Source: Bacteroides caecigallinarum
GTDB taxonomy: Bacteria > Bacteroidota > Bacteroidia > Bacteroidales > Bacteroidaceae
Length of the DNA: 45,885 nt
Reading direction: 5' to 3'
Assembly: GCF_016901995.1 (NCBI RefSeq)
Contig: NZ_JACJLE010000033.1
Coordinates: 1 to 45,885, forward strand
The notes under the pieces are model-generated. The model saw only the letters and a list, made by a program, of their open reading frames with translations. It did no database searches and was not told the origin of the DNA. Positions 34,437 through 42,820 of the stretch are shown in pieces; position 1 is the stretch's first letter, and each line of letters begins with the position of its first letter. Made by a program: the position numbers and the translations under genes.

Positions 34437-37400
34437 TTATATTCTGTTATCTACCACTTCCACCATACTTCGCGTCTGGTCAATACGACTGACCTTGATC
34501 TGCACAGGTATCCTTTCCTTTAGTCCTTCCACATGGCTGATTATACCCACACGCTTTCCGTTGATACCCTGCAGTTTTTCCAGCATATTCATAACCGTAT
34601 TCAGTACATCACCACTCAGCGTTCCGAACCCCTCGTCGATAAACAATGTATCCACGGAAAGATTTCTCCTGTTGAGCGAGGAAAGAGCCAAAGCCAAAGA
34701 AAGAGAAACCAGAAATCCCTCTCCTCCTGAAAGAATGTCAACCGGTCCCTGAGCATCATTCTGATACATATCCATCATCCTGATAGTCAATGTACCCGGC
34801 TCACAGTCCAACCTGTAGCGTTTGTTCAACTTAACCAGATACCCATTCGCACGATGCAGCAAGTCATTAAGTATAAAGCTCTGAGCAATCCTTCTGAAAA
34901 TCTTTCCGTCGCCACCGCCAAAAAGCTTGTTCAGAGATTCCCATTCCACAAAAATACGCCTTTTGGCCTCTTCTTTTTCCTTTTCCACACTAAATCTGGC
35001 AATGTTCTGCTCATTCGATTTGAGTTGCTGCTCTATACGGCCAATATCAGACATGACCGTATCAATGGCACTACGTACGTCTGCAAGCATTGATTTCATC
35101 ATTTCTATGGCTACACCATCGCGTACATCTTCAGGACAAGACGCAAGATGCAAATCAAGCTCCCTCTGTTTAGCCGCAAGAACACTTTCCGCATTCTTGC
35201 TTCCGGTGATTTCGGCATCATGCTGTTTTCTTATCTCTGATATATTCTTTATTGAAGAGATATATTCTATCCTTCCGAGGTCGAAATCCTGATTCAGTGA
35301 AAGGAAAGCATCCAGTTCGCCGGTTGCCTTGGCCATTCTCTCACGTTCATTGGCAAGCGATGTAGTAAGAGCATGCACCTTGGCAGAAAAGTCAATACAC
35401 TTGTCTGTAAGCCTGTCAACCAATATAGCGTCCGTAACATTATCACAATTCCAGTCCTTCCATACTTCGGATATCTCTGTAAGGATTTTTTCCACATTCT
35501 CCAATGCCGGCAAAGCCTGGGAAAGCAGCTTTTCAGTTGCCGCTACGTCTTTCACCCATCCATCATACTCAGCAGCGGAATTGCGTATGGAAGACAGCAA
35601 GCCTGACGGATCACTATCCCACATATTCCTCCATCCTTCTATCACAATCATTCCGCCGGCATCTTGAAGGGCCTTGGCTATCATCTCATTGTCAATCTTT
35701 ATCAACGAGCTGATACGCTCAATTTCATTCACTACCGTCTGCCTGTCCTCTTTTGCCTTATCTCTCGACTTGACAGCATTCTCAAATTCCTTCCTTATAT
35801 CCTTCAGTTCATTATTCAGCAAAGTAAGATGGTTGTTGCTGTCATTTATTTTCTTCTGCATCTCTATCAAAGCACTCATCCTTGCCGAATTATTTGCAGA
35901 TACAATATGTAAAGTCTCATCCAGATTCGTCACATCAAGCTCATCACCTTCTCCGCACTTGACAGACAATTCCGCACACATGTTCCTTACCAGAGCCCCG
36001 GCATTCCTTATTGCGTCTTCAGCCTCCTTCTTCTCATTCAGTTTAGCCTGAATATCCTTCTTCAGGCGCTCCACAATAATCTGTATGGCATTACATTCAG
36101 CCAAAGTTTCTCTGAGTTCTTTCTCAGCCAATGCAACCATCTCCTCAAGCGGTTTCAATCTCTCTTCGCACTCCTCATCTGTAGTCAACCTGTCTATCAC
36201 CTGTCCGCATACCGGACATACATCACCCACTGCCAATTTACTTCTTAGACTCACAGTCCAGTCACGCAAAGAAAGCTCCACTCCGTCATAAGCCTTTCTG
36301 GCCTCCACCAGCTTTTTATTCTTTTCTTCAAGCCTCACATCCAGTTTTACCTGTTCAGCCTCACGAAGTTTACATTCCTCCTGAAGAGCTGACGTTTCTT
36401 TCTCCAGCCTTGCAAGAGTCTTACTGCAATCTTTCAGTACGCCAATCTGCGTATTAAGCCTATTCAGACTATCCTTCTCTGCCGACAGCCTACGTACCTC
36501 CTCATTGACTGTATCCGGTTTCATATCGGCTACAACCTGTGTGGCGGCACTTATCTCTTTTTCCTTTAATTCTACAAAGTTTCCCAGCTTACTTACGCTA
36601 TCCTCTTTGTCCGAGCAGGCTTTTTCCATTACAGGCATACTGTCATTTCGTTTCTTCAGAGCCTCTGTGTTTCCCCTAACCCTGACAGATGTCTCCAAAA
36701 CAGAATTAAGCAAAGTCTCTATTTTCTGCACGTTCGAAAACATAGGTACATTTACCGCAGCTCCGGCTATACGGACATTCAATGCTTCAAGCAGGTTGTT
36801 CTTTTGCTGTATCCATGCCCTCAAACCGTTTCTTCCCTTATGAAGCTCTACGAACAGTGTCTTCAACCTACCCGCTTCAAGTTCAAGCTCTCTTACCTTT
36901 TGTTCTGCCTCTCTCTTCGTCTGCAGGCAGCTACCGGCATTACCCATTCTGTCATAATCAGAGATAAGTCTGGCTTCCTCTTTAAAGCTGTCAGAATTTA
37001 TTACCTCCATACATAACTTGAATTTCCGTTCTGCCACCACCTTTTCTTCCTGCAGCTTTTTATAGACCTCCATCCATTTCACACAAGAATCCAGACGCGA
37101 CGCCTCCCCATCAAGCTGTTTCTTTCTAAGCAAAGCTTCCGATTTCTGTCCGTTCAGCGAGTCAATCTCCTCCTGTTTAAGCAATACTATCCCTTCTGTC
37201 AAACTCCTTTGAGCATTATAATCAGCTTCCTTTTCCTTTTTTATCTCCTCTATTTTCTTTCCTATTTCCGAATATATCTCCGTTCCTGTAAGTTTTTCCA
37301 GAATTTCAGATTTCTCATCATCCTTACTTTTTAAGAACTGAGTGAACTGTCCCTGAGCCAGCATCGTAGTACGGCAGAACTGATCAAAATCCAGCCCTAC

Positions 37401-37838
37401 AGCTTCCTCCGTAACCTTTCTCACGGCATCGGCATTCTTCACAGTAGTGTCACCCCACGACAAAGTCTGTTCCGGCGATGTAAGCTTATTGTTCCTGTTA
37501 CGCTTCACCTGCCACACAGCCTCATACATTACCCCGTCAGAGCCGAGAAAAGTAAGTACAGCCGAGGCCTGACGTGCCCCATGCCTCAAAAGATTTGAAG
37601 TGTTTCTAGCGGTGATATTGTCTGTTCCGAAATTCGATTTCACCCCCGACGCCATATTCAGCCTTGGAGTAGTGTTATACAAAGCCAGGCAGATTGAATC
37701 CAGAATGGTAGTCTTGCCAGCCCCCGTATCCCCGGTAATCAGAAAAACGGAAGCATCAGCCAACGCTCCACTATCGAAATCAATCTCAGCCATCTCTACA
37801 GACGCTATGTTCTCAATTTTCAGTTTAGCCAGTTTCAT
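34437..37838 (-). CDS. sbcC: Exonuclease SbcCD subunit SbcC (Rad50-like ATPase)
   Basis: An 1133-aa SMC-like ATPase, partner of the SbcD nuclease; the complex opens DNA hairpins and processes blocked double-strand ends. Walker A GDTGAGKTT is at residues 36-44. Two long coiled-coil arms surround the zinc hook CPVCG (Cys541 and Cys544), close to the middle as expected. The C-terminal ATPase half has the signature 'LSGGEGFLVSLSLALALS' and Walker B 'DTLFIDEGFGTL'. All key parts are intact and length is in the normal range (1000-1200 aa). It starts 15 bp after sbcD. Confidence 0.97.
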   Translation of the reverse strand: MKLAKLKIENIASVEMAEIDFDSGALADASVFLITGDTGAGKTTILDSICLALYNTTPRLNMASGVKSNFGTDNITARNTSNLLRHGARQASAVLTFLGSDGVMYEAVWQVKRNRNNKLTSPEQTLSWGDTTVKNADAVRKVTEEAVGLDFDQFCRTTMLAQGQFTQFLKSKDDEKSEILEKLTGTEIYSEIGKKIEEIKKEKEADYNAQRSLTEGIVLLKQEEIDSLNGQKSEALLRKKQLDGEASRLDSCVKWMEVYKKLQEEKVVAERKFKLCMEVINSDSFKEEARLISDYDRMGNAGSCLQTKREAEQKVRELELEAGRLKTLFVELHKGRNGLRAWIQQKNNLLEALNVRIAGAAVNVPMFSNVQKIETLLNSVLETSVRVRGNTEALKKRNDSMPVMEKACSDKEDSVSKLGNFVELKEKEISAATQVVADMKPDTVNEEVRRLSAEKDSLNRLNTQIGVLKDCSKTLARLEKETSALQEECKLREAEQVKLDVRLEEKNKKLVEARKAYDGVELSLRDWTVSLRSKLAVGDVCPVCGQVIDRLTTDEECEERLKPLEEMVALAEKELRETLAECNAIQIIVERLKKDIQAKLNEKKEAEDAIRNAGALVRNMCAELSVKCGEGDELDVTNLDETLHIVSANNSARMSALIEMQKKINDSNNHLTLLNNELKDIRKEFENAVKSRDKAKEDRQTVVNEIERISSLIKIDNEMIAKALQDAGGMIVIEGWRNMWDSDPSGLLSSIRNSAAEYDGWVKDVAATEKLLSQALPALENVEKILTEISEVWKDWNCDNVTDAILVDRLTDKCIDFSAKVHALTTSLANERERMAKATGELDAFLSLNQDFDLGRIEYISSIKNISEIRKQHDAEITGSKNAESVLAAKQRELDLHLASCPEDVRDGVAIEMMKSMLADVRSAIDTVMSDIGRIEQQLKSNEQNIARFSVEKEKEEAKRRIFVEWESLNKLFGGGDGKIFRRIAQSFILNDLLHRANGYLVKLNKRYRLDCEPGTLTIRMMDMYQNDAQGPVDILSGGEGFLVSLSLALALSSLNRRNLSVDTLFIDEGFGTLSGDVLNTVMNMLEKLQGINGKRVGIISHVEGLKERIPVQIKVSRIDQTRSMVEVVDNRI

Positions 37839-37853
37839 AAATTGTAAAGACTT

Positions 37854-39068
37854 TTATACATTTCTCCCGTTATATCTCTTCACGGCCTCATCAATCATAT
37901 CAGCCATTTCAGAAGGCATATCAGTACCGAACTTCGATTTGTAAAATCTCTGTGCCACATCTATCGGAGTAAGCTCCTGAAACTCATCATAAGTCATAAC
38001 CGTACCACTATCCGCGGCCAGCATCTCCGGTCTGGTTATCTTACAATAACAATATGCGGCACGTTTGCCATCCAGAGCCTTAGCTATCTTCTCCATATAA
38101 TCGGCAGGCATAGGCTTATCAAGGAGTATATTCAGTCTTACATAACACTCCTCGTCATCACCGATGTCAGAAAGCCCGTCAACAGCCACGTCGAAAGCGG
38201 ACGGGACAGCAGGAACAGTCAGCATAGGACGAATATTCTTAATCCTTATCTCCCTTATTTCAGGTTCCCGTCCTCTCTCCACCGTAACCACTGAAACGGA
38301 GTGAGGATAAGTCTCATCAAAATTCACAGGAACAGGAGAACCGGAATATCTTGCCACTCCGGCGGCTCCTCTCAATGTCTGAGGATAATGTATGTGTCCC
38401 AGCGCGATATAGTCATATCCCAGACCAAGCTCCTCATGAGCCACCTCATTGATTCCCCCTATCACGTCAGTATCATGCCCCTCAAGATTACTGTTTGCCA
38501 CCGTCATATGCGCCATCAACACCACCGGCACCCCGGCAGTATTCACCATCTTAACCCTGTCCTGCAAAGCGCGGAAGAATACACACCTGCGTTCCTCTTT
38601 GGGAGCCTCCTCATCCATAAGCGGATAACTCTGGTCGAATATATGCGGCACAGCCACAACATACCCCTTCAACACACCATCGGCATCCTCTATACCTATG
38701 ATATGCCTGTCCAGATCGACCGTCCCGTCTTTCCTCTCCAGCTGTCCCACTACCCTTACTCCTGCCATCAGCCACAGTTCGCGCCCAAGCTCCAGCATCG
38801 CCTTGCTGTCATGGTTGCCAGCCGTCACCACAATAGCCATATCCGGACATGCCTTATGCATCTCCAGCAAAGCCTTGTAATACATTTTCTGCACCGAGGT
38901 AGAAGGATTGGTACGGTCGTAGATATCACCGCTTACAATAAGGGCATCCGGTTTTTCCTCATCCACTATATCCCTGAGCTGAGACAGGAAAGCGGCATGT
39001 TCAGCCGTCCTGTCATGCTCATATAAGGTATGTCCCAAATGCCAGTCGCTCGTGTGTATAATCTTCAT
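37854..39068 (-). CDS. sbcD: Exonuclease SbcCD subunit SbcD (Mre11-like nuclease)
   Basis: A 404-aa Mn-dependent phosphodiesterase, nuclease subunit of SbcCD. Metallophosphatase motifs: 'TSDWHLGH' (Asp8, His10), 'GDIYDR' (about 47-52), 'TAGNHDS' (about 82-88), 'MAHMTV' and 'LGHIHYPQ'. The C-terminal SbcD_C domain follows about residue 270. It lies 5 bp after the epimerase-like gene and 15 bp before sbcC, so all three are co-transcribed. Confidence 0.97.
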   Translation of the reverse strand: MKIIHTSDWHLGHTLYEHDRTAEHAAFLSQLRDIVDEEKPDALIVSGDIYDRTNPSTSVQKMYYKALLEMHKACPDMAIVVTAGNHDSKAMLELGRELWLMAGVRVVGQLERKDGTVDLDRHIIGIEDADGVLKGYVVAVPHIFDQSYPLMDEEAPKEERRCVFFRALQDRVKMVNTAGVPVVLMAHMTVANSNLEGHDTDVIGGINEVAHEELGLGYDYIALGHIHYPQTLRGAAGVARYSGSPVPVNFDETYPHSVSVVTVERGREPEIREIRIKNIRPMLTVPAVPSAFDVAVDGLSDIGDDEECYVRLNILLDKPMPADYMEKIAKALDGKRAAYCYCKITRPEMLAADSGTVMTYDEFQELTPIDVAQRFYKSKFGTDMPSEMADMIDEAVKRYNGRNV

Positions 39069-39073
39069 AAAAC

Positions 39074-39946
39074 TTATTCCATTATTTCAATCACATAACC
39101 GCCATCGAAAGTTCCGTTTTCAGGCAGATGTTGTATCCAGTCCTTTTCCTTATATTCACCATCAAAATTCATCCTGTCACAACGTCCGTACCAAGGTTCG
39201 ATACACACAAACGGAGCACTCTTTCCTGGAGGCGACCACAGTCCTACAACCGGAGCATCGAACAACAGGCGCAACACAGCCTTTCGCGAATTGTCATACA
39301 AGGCAACTTCTCCCACCTGTCCGTTCTCCAGAATCAGAGCATCACCATCGAAAGTAGAAGTATTCATAGGCAACAGTCCGTCCTTCAGTTCCAGCGGATA
39401 GTGCACATCAGTATTGGCACATCCCTTCTCTCCTATGAGGATATATTCCAGTCCCTCTTTCTTATCGAAACCGAAGTAGCCACGTTCTTTTGTATATGCG
39501 TCAAACCCCGGGAAATAAAAAGCAGGATGAGCTCCTATCTGAAAATACATATCCCCCGTTCCGGTATTCTTAACCTTCCACATCACATGAATCTTCTTCT
39601 GCTCTATCCTATAACCAATCTCCAGACAAAAATTGTAAGGATATTTCTTATGAGTCTCTTCATTGTCAGTCAGTCTGTACCACACCTCATTGTCGGTAAT
39701 GCTCACAAGCTGAAACTCCATATCGCGAGCAAATCCGTGCTGCCCCAACGAATAAGTCTCTCCCTCGCATCTGTAAGTATTGTCCCACACTCTTCCCACA
39801 ATAGGGAAAAGAACCGGTGAGTGTCTGTTCCAGAATGCAGGATCAGCCTGCCACAGATACTCCTTACCGTTACACTGTATGCTGCACAGTTCGGCACCGG
39901 CTGCCGACACCTGAATGCTCAGTACATCATTTGATAATTTCTCCAT
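39074..39946 (-). CDS. Aldose 1-epimerase family protein (LacX/YeaD-like)
   Basis: A 290-aa cytoplasmic protein of the galactose-mutarotase-like beta-sandwich fold. The N-terminal 'LSIQVSAAGAELCSIQCNGKEYLW' region, 'PVLFPIVGRVWDN', 'LGQHGFARDMEF' (His in the active site region) and 'QIGAHPAFYFP' match the LacX-type subgroup rather than classic GalM. It may interconvert sugar anomers; the real substrate is unknown. No signal peptide is present. It stands between a patatin and sbcD, an arrangement that suggests only shared transcription. Confidence 0.88.
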   Translation of the reverse strand: MEKLSNDVLSIQVSAAGAELCSIQCNGKEYLWQADPAFWNRHSPVLFPIVGRVWDNTYRCEGETYSLGQHGFARDMEFQLVSITDNEVWYRLTDNEETHKKYPYNFCLEIGYRIEQKKIHVMWKVKNTGTGDMYFQIGAHPAFYFPGFDAYTKERGYFGFDKKEGLEYILIGEKGCANTDVHYPLELKDGLLPMNTSTFDGDALILENGQVGEVALYDNSRKAVLRLLFDAPVVGLWSPPGKSAPFVCIEPWYGRCDRMNFDGEYKEKDWIQHLPENGTFDGGYVIEIME

Positions 39947-39980
39947 ATATTTTTTTGATTTTATAAGTTTATGAGTCGCA

Positions 39981-40010
39981 AATTTTTAATTATTAATCTT
40001 TAATCATCAA
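39981..40010. repeat. AT-rich intergenic filler repeat, another copy
   Basis: Contains TTTTTAATTATTAAT, identical to a stretch near 21208. It reaches into the last codons of the patatin gene (39993 onward), so the repeated word has supplied the C-terminus of that protein. Confidence 0.45.
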
Positions 40011-40814
40011 TCGTCTCCCTTCTTCTTCCAGCAGTTCAACCATCTGCCTGTATCCCTGATTATAAATCTTCAAAGCATTTTTAAGATTGAAAATATTATA
40101 TTCATCTATGGAATCCACCTCAAGCAACAAGTCGCACAGTTCCGAATCCTCCACCGCATTCTGCTTGAACAAAAACAGATAAGACCTCAGAGCCACACGC
40201 AGGATATTATCCTCATACTCCTCCGGATGCTTGGGACATACATTCACCCCAATCACCTTACGGCACAAATCACGAATAGGCGTAACAGGGAAATTCTTGA
40301 ACAATCCACCGTCCACATACCTCACACCATCAATTATCATCGGTTTGAACACAATGGGAATGGTACACGAAGCCATAACTCTAGGCACAAGCTCACCCTC
40401 GGTAAAGACCTTAGTCTCACCTTTGTCAAAATCTGACGCCACGGCACAGAAAGGAATATTCAGTTCCTCAAACCGTTTCACCGGCAAGTTCTTCTCCATA
40501 AATTCTATGAATCCGTCATATTTCAGCAAAGCCTCCTTCGGTATCATAAAACTCACGAAATCACGGAAGTCATGCCCCAAAAACAATTTCAGAATCTCCT
40601 TAGGCTTGAAACCGGCTGCATAAAAGGCACCTACCACAGCTCCGGCACTTGTACCGGCTATAATATCAGGTTTAATACCCTTTTCATCCAGAGCCTGCAA
40701 GGCACCAAGATGTGCAAAACCTTTTGCTCCGCCACCGCTAAGTGCCAGGCCTATATTGTATGGTAAATGCTTTACCATGTCCTTATTATCCTGCTTCGTA
40801 ATTTGATTTTCCAT
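39993..40814 (-). CDS. Patatin-like phospholipase
   Basis: A 273-aa patatin-fold serine hydrolase with the Ser-Asp dyad. The oxyanion motif GGGAKG is at 27-32, the nucleophile elbow GTSAG at 54-58 (Ser56), and the catalytic Asp168 in DGG (168-170). There is no signal peptide and no POTRA/outer-membrane part, so it is the short cytoplasmic RssA-like type. It probably cleaves acyl groups from phospholipids or other esters. It is the first gene of a run with the epimerase, sbcD, sbcC and the lipoprotein; its own promoter is at 40840. Some patatins act in defence, but nothing here (no CBASS cyclase) supports that. Confidence 0.93.
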   Translation of the reverse strand: MENQITKQDNKDMVKHLPYNIGLALSGGGAKGFAHLGALQALDEKGIKPDIIAGTSAGAVVGAFYAAGFKPKEILKLFLGHDFRDFVSFMIPKEALLKYDGFIEFMEKNLPVKRFEELNIPFCAVASDFDKGETKVFTEGELVPRVMASCTIPIVFKPMIIDGVRYVDGGLFKNFPVTPIRDLCRKVIGVNVCPKHPEEYEDNILRVALRSYLFLFKQNAVEDSELCDLLLEVDSIDEYNIFNLKNALKIYNQGYRQMVELLEEEGRRLMIKD

Positions 40815-40839
40815 GTTGTTTAGGGATTATTAGACTTTA

Positions 40840-40847
40840 CAAAGGTA
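40840..40847 (-). promoter_or_regulatory. Promoter -7 box of patatin-sbcDC operon
   Basis: TACCTTTG on the minus strand matches TAnnTTTG, 25 bp upstream of the patatin ATG. Confidence 0.6.
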
Positions 40848-40991
40848 AAAAAAATGACATAAATTGAAGCATAACATTCATAGCTTCCCTCTCATGATTG
40901 TCAGGTTGAAATATGAAGCTACATGCCTTTTAGGAATAATCAAAGCAAGTACAACATCATTTGCCAACTGTATAAGTGGATTTTCCCATTT

Positions 40992-41846
40992 TTATTCTTT
41001 TGAAGTTATTTTTCTGAGATCTGCTTGTACACAGTCTATCTCCAGATATCCGTCTGTATGTATGAACTTATCAAGAATATCAGTCTTAAATGCCACCCTT
41101 GTTCCTTTACAAAGCATTGTTCCGATATGCAGTACAAGTTTATACAACTGATGACCTTGAATATGAAGGTAGGCATTGTCTTCATCAAGATGTTCATTTG
41201 CCATATTCTCTGGTTGTTGAAGATTCTGAAGAGCATCTTCAAATAACTGCTTCACTCGTTCAATATAAGCGCTACCGTTGTCCGTTAATTCATTTATTGT
41301 AGGTTGTAATGGCAAACATGAATTGAATCGAGTAATGTTCCATTGTTGATTTAACTCTGAACTTTTGCTATAATGCACAAGATAGAGAAGAGGTTTATAT
41401 ACAACAGCAGAAAGTTTTCTCAAGAAGACCTGAAAATCGAAGTCTGAATTTGGGACTAATTTCACAAAACGTTCTTGAAGATGTTCCGCCTCACAAAAAT
41501 GATTCTCCCATGAATAGGCATATGTCTGAGCAATGAGGGCGTCAGCAGTCAATCCGTCTTCTCCTTTCAATTGTCGCAAATCACTATCTATACAAATGAA
41601 GAAACGGTTGGAGAGATAAGGCTTATAACGTAAACATTGCTCACAGCCGCGCGCATCATTACCCTTTTCATTCTTCGAAAACGTAATGAAATGATAGGTT
41701 GCGGGGAAGGCTTTCTGAAGTTGAATATTCCAGAAAAACACATCTTCGGCATCCTCTAAATGTACAACGGCCTTTATACTCCTATTGCGTAAATGAATAT
41801 TACGATAATAACGTGCTTGTTCTTCTATTCTATTCATATCCTTCAC
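40992..41846 (-). CDS. DUF4435 protein (TOPRIM-like; PARIS AriB-like)
   Basis: A 284-aa protein of the DUF4435 family, a TOPRIM-type nuclease fold related to OLD nucleases. Visible motifs: the acidic 'VVHLEDAEDVFFW' (Glu31), the DxD in 'FICIDSDLR' (Asp87, Asp89), and 'YSWENHFCE' (111-119), the Tyr-Ser-x-Glu-Asn motif that marks DUF4435. In PARIS phage defence the DUF4435 protein AriB is released by its ATPase partner and cuts host tRNA. Here the ATPase gene lies just upstream with a 4-bp overlap, so the two proteins surely act together. Codon use and AT content differ from the sbcDC genes, in keeping with an acquired defence module. Family call is strong; PARIS function is inference. Confidence 0.82.
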   Translation of the reverse strand: MKDMNRIEEQARYYRNIHLRNRSIKAVVHLEDAEDVFFWNIQLQKAFPATYHFITFSKNEKGNDARGCEQCLRYKPYLSNRFFICIDSDLRQLKGEDGLTADALIAQTYAYSWENHFCEAEHLQERFVKLVPNSDFDFQVFLRKLSAVVYKPLLYLVHYSKSSELNQQWNITRFNSCLPLQPTINELTDNGSAYIERVKQLFEDALQNLQQPENMANEHLDEDNAYLHIQGHQLYKLVLHIGTMLCKGTRVAFKTDILDKFIHTDGYLEIDCVQADLRKITSKE

Positions 41847-42568
41847 TCAATTGGAGTTGTTACATCCTCCATATAAATAATCCTATCACCCCATCCGTCA
41901 CCAAAGATACTTGGTGAATGTGTTGCAATAAAGTATTGTGCATTAGGATTGAGTTTCACAAGTATATTAATCAACTCATATTGCCAACTGATATCAAGCG
42001 AGTTTTCTGGTTCATCAAGCAGAACAAATGCTTCTTGACCGTCCATAAGGAATACACGAAGTAAAATCAAAAGCATTTGTTTTTCACCAGAAGACAAAGA
42101 GTCAATGGGAATAATCTGTTCTTTAGAAACCACAGTAAATTTGTTCCCTTCAATTTCAATATGCTTTCCTGTATCTTTGAACAAAGAATTTATGATAGAA
42201 CAGAAACCTTCAATACGTGCTTTCATCTCAGTTTGCTTTTCCAGTGTAGCATCAATCATGGACATGCGATAATACATCATTGACGGGCCAGTTTTCATAT
42301 CGAACATGTAAAATTCAAGATCCTGTGTCAATGCATTTGCCACTTTACGCTTATCGCGCATGGCTATATTATCTATAGACGGTACAAATACTATTTGTTT
42401 TTTATCACCGAGATTTTTAAGAGCTAATTTGTATATTTCGTTTAGCAACGTAGTCTTACCACTACCGTTTATACCAACGATAATATTCACATCCGCATTG
42501 GCAGTGAAGCTAACGTTATACTTACTCCAAAGGTTAGTTGTGATATCTTTAATTTTTGAGTACGACAT
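41843..42568 (-). CDS. Small AAA/ABC-type ATPase paired with DUF4435
   Basis: A 241-aa soluble ATPase of the SMC/ABC-like AAA_15/AAA_21 type. Walker A GINGSGKTT (32-40), signature LSSGEKQ (158-164), Walker B FVLLDEPENSLD (181-192) and H-loop His217 (ATHSPS) are all intact. No membrane segments, and too short to hold the long coiled coil seen in many OLD-like or Rad50-like relatives. It is the first gene of a two-gene unit with the DUF4435 gene; such pairs occur in PARIS and related anti-phage systems, where the ATPase senses a phage protein. The unit abuts a CRISPR array. It could also be another OLD/Septu-like pair. Confidence 0.85.
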   Translation of the reverse strand: MSYSKIKDITTNLWSKYNVSFTANADVNIIVGINGSGKTTLLNEIYKLALKNLGDKKQIVFVPSIDNIAMRDKRKVANALTQDLEFYMFDMKTGPSMMYYRMSMIDATLEKQTEMKARIEGFCSIINSLFKDTGKHIEIEGNKFTVVSKEQIIPIDSLSSGEKQMLLILLRVFLMDGQEAFVLLDEPENSLDISWQYELINILVKLNPNAQYFIATHSPSIFGDGWGDRIIYMEDVTTPIE

Positions 42569-42620
42569 AAAGCCTATTCTTTAATCTGTTCGTTATTTCC
42601 GGTATAGTGCCTATTATATG

Positions 42621-42628
42621 CAAAATTA
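42621..42628 (-). promoter_or_regulatory. Promoter -7 box of ATPase-DUF4435 module
   Basis: TAATTTTG on the minus strand matches TAnnTTTG, 52 bp upstream of the ATPase ATG, inside the 144-bp gap between this module and the CRISPR array. Confidence 0.45.
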
Positions 42629-42712
42629 ATCATTTCCCATCACAATAAAGACACGATATCTATATTTTTTGCAATACTCATCGTTTTAATAACGTTTTCA
42701 TCACTTTTATTC

Positions 42713-42759
42713 TTTCTAAATTACTTCCAAATCATTATTTTTGTGCTAACAAGAACAGC
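42713..42759 (+). repeat. Degenerate terminal CRISPR repeat
   Basis: The right 20 bases of the repeat are intact but the left part has five substitutions, and the -7 box reads TATTTTTG, which still fits TAnnTTTG. The TTG of the -33 element is lost, so spacer 1 may be poorly transcribed. Decay of this kind usually marks the oldest, leader-distal end of an array. Confidence 0.85.
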
Positions 42760-42812
42760 ATAGGCTTAGTTGGTATATCTTGTATAGGCGTTGTGGATTG
42801 CTTTCAAATCAT

Positions 42813-42820
42813 TATCTTTG
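42813..42820 (+). promoter_or_regulatory. Promoter-like -7 box inside CRISPR repeats (example: repeat 2)
   Basis: TATCTTTG is a perfect TAnnTTTG box at repeat positions 24-31, 19 bp after the TTG at positions 2-4. It occurs in every intact repeat. Expected start points fall at repeat positions about 35-38, giving transcripts with 10-12 nt of repeat, then spacer, then the next repeat. Confidence 0.6.

Noticed and set aside
39993..40814. Patatin gene as a CBASS effector
   Set aside because: There is no CD-NTase or ancillary gene nearby, and it is in a housekeeping run with sbcDC.
42569..42712. tracrRNA anti-repeat in the gap left of the array (TTTTGCAATACTCATC)
   Set aside because: Only GCAAT and scattered bases match the complement of the repeat start; a real anti-repeat should pair over 12 or more bases.
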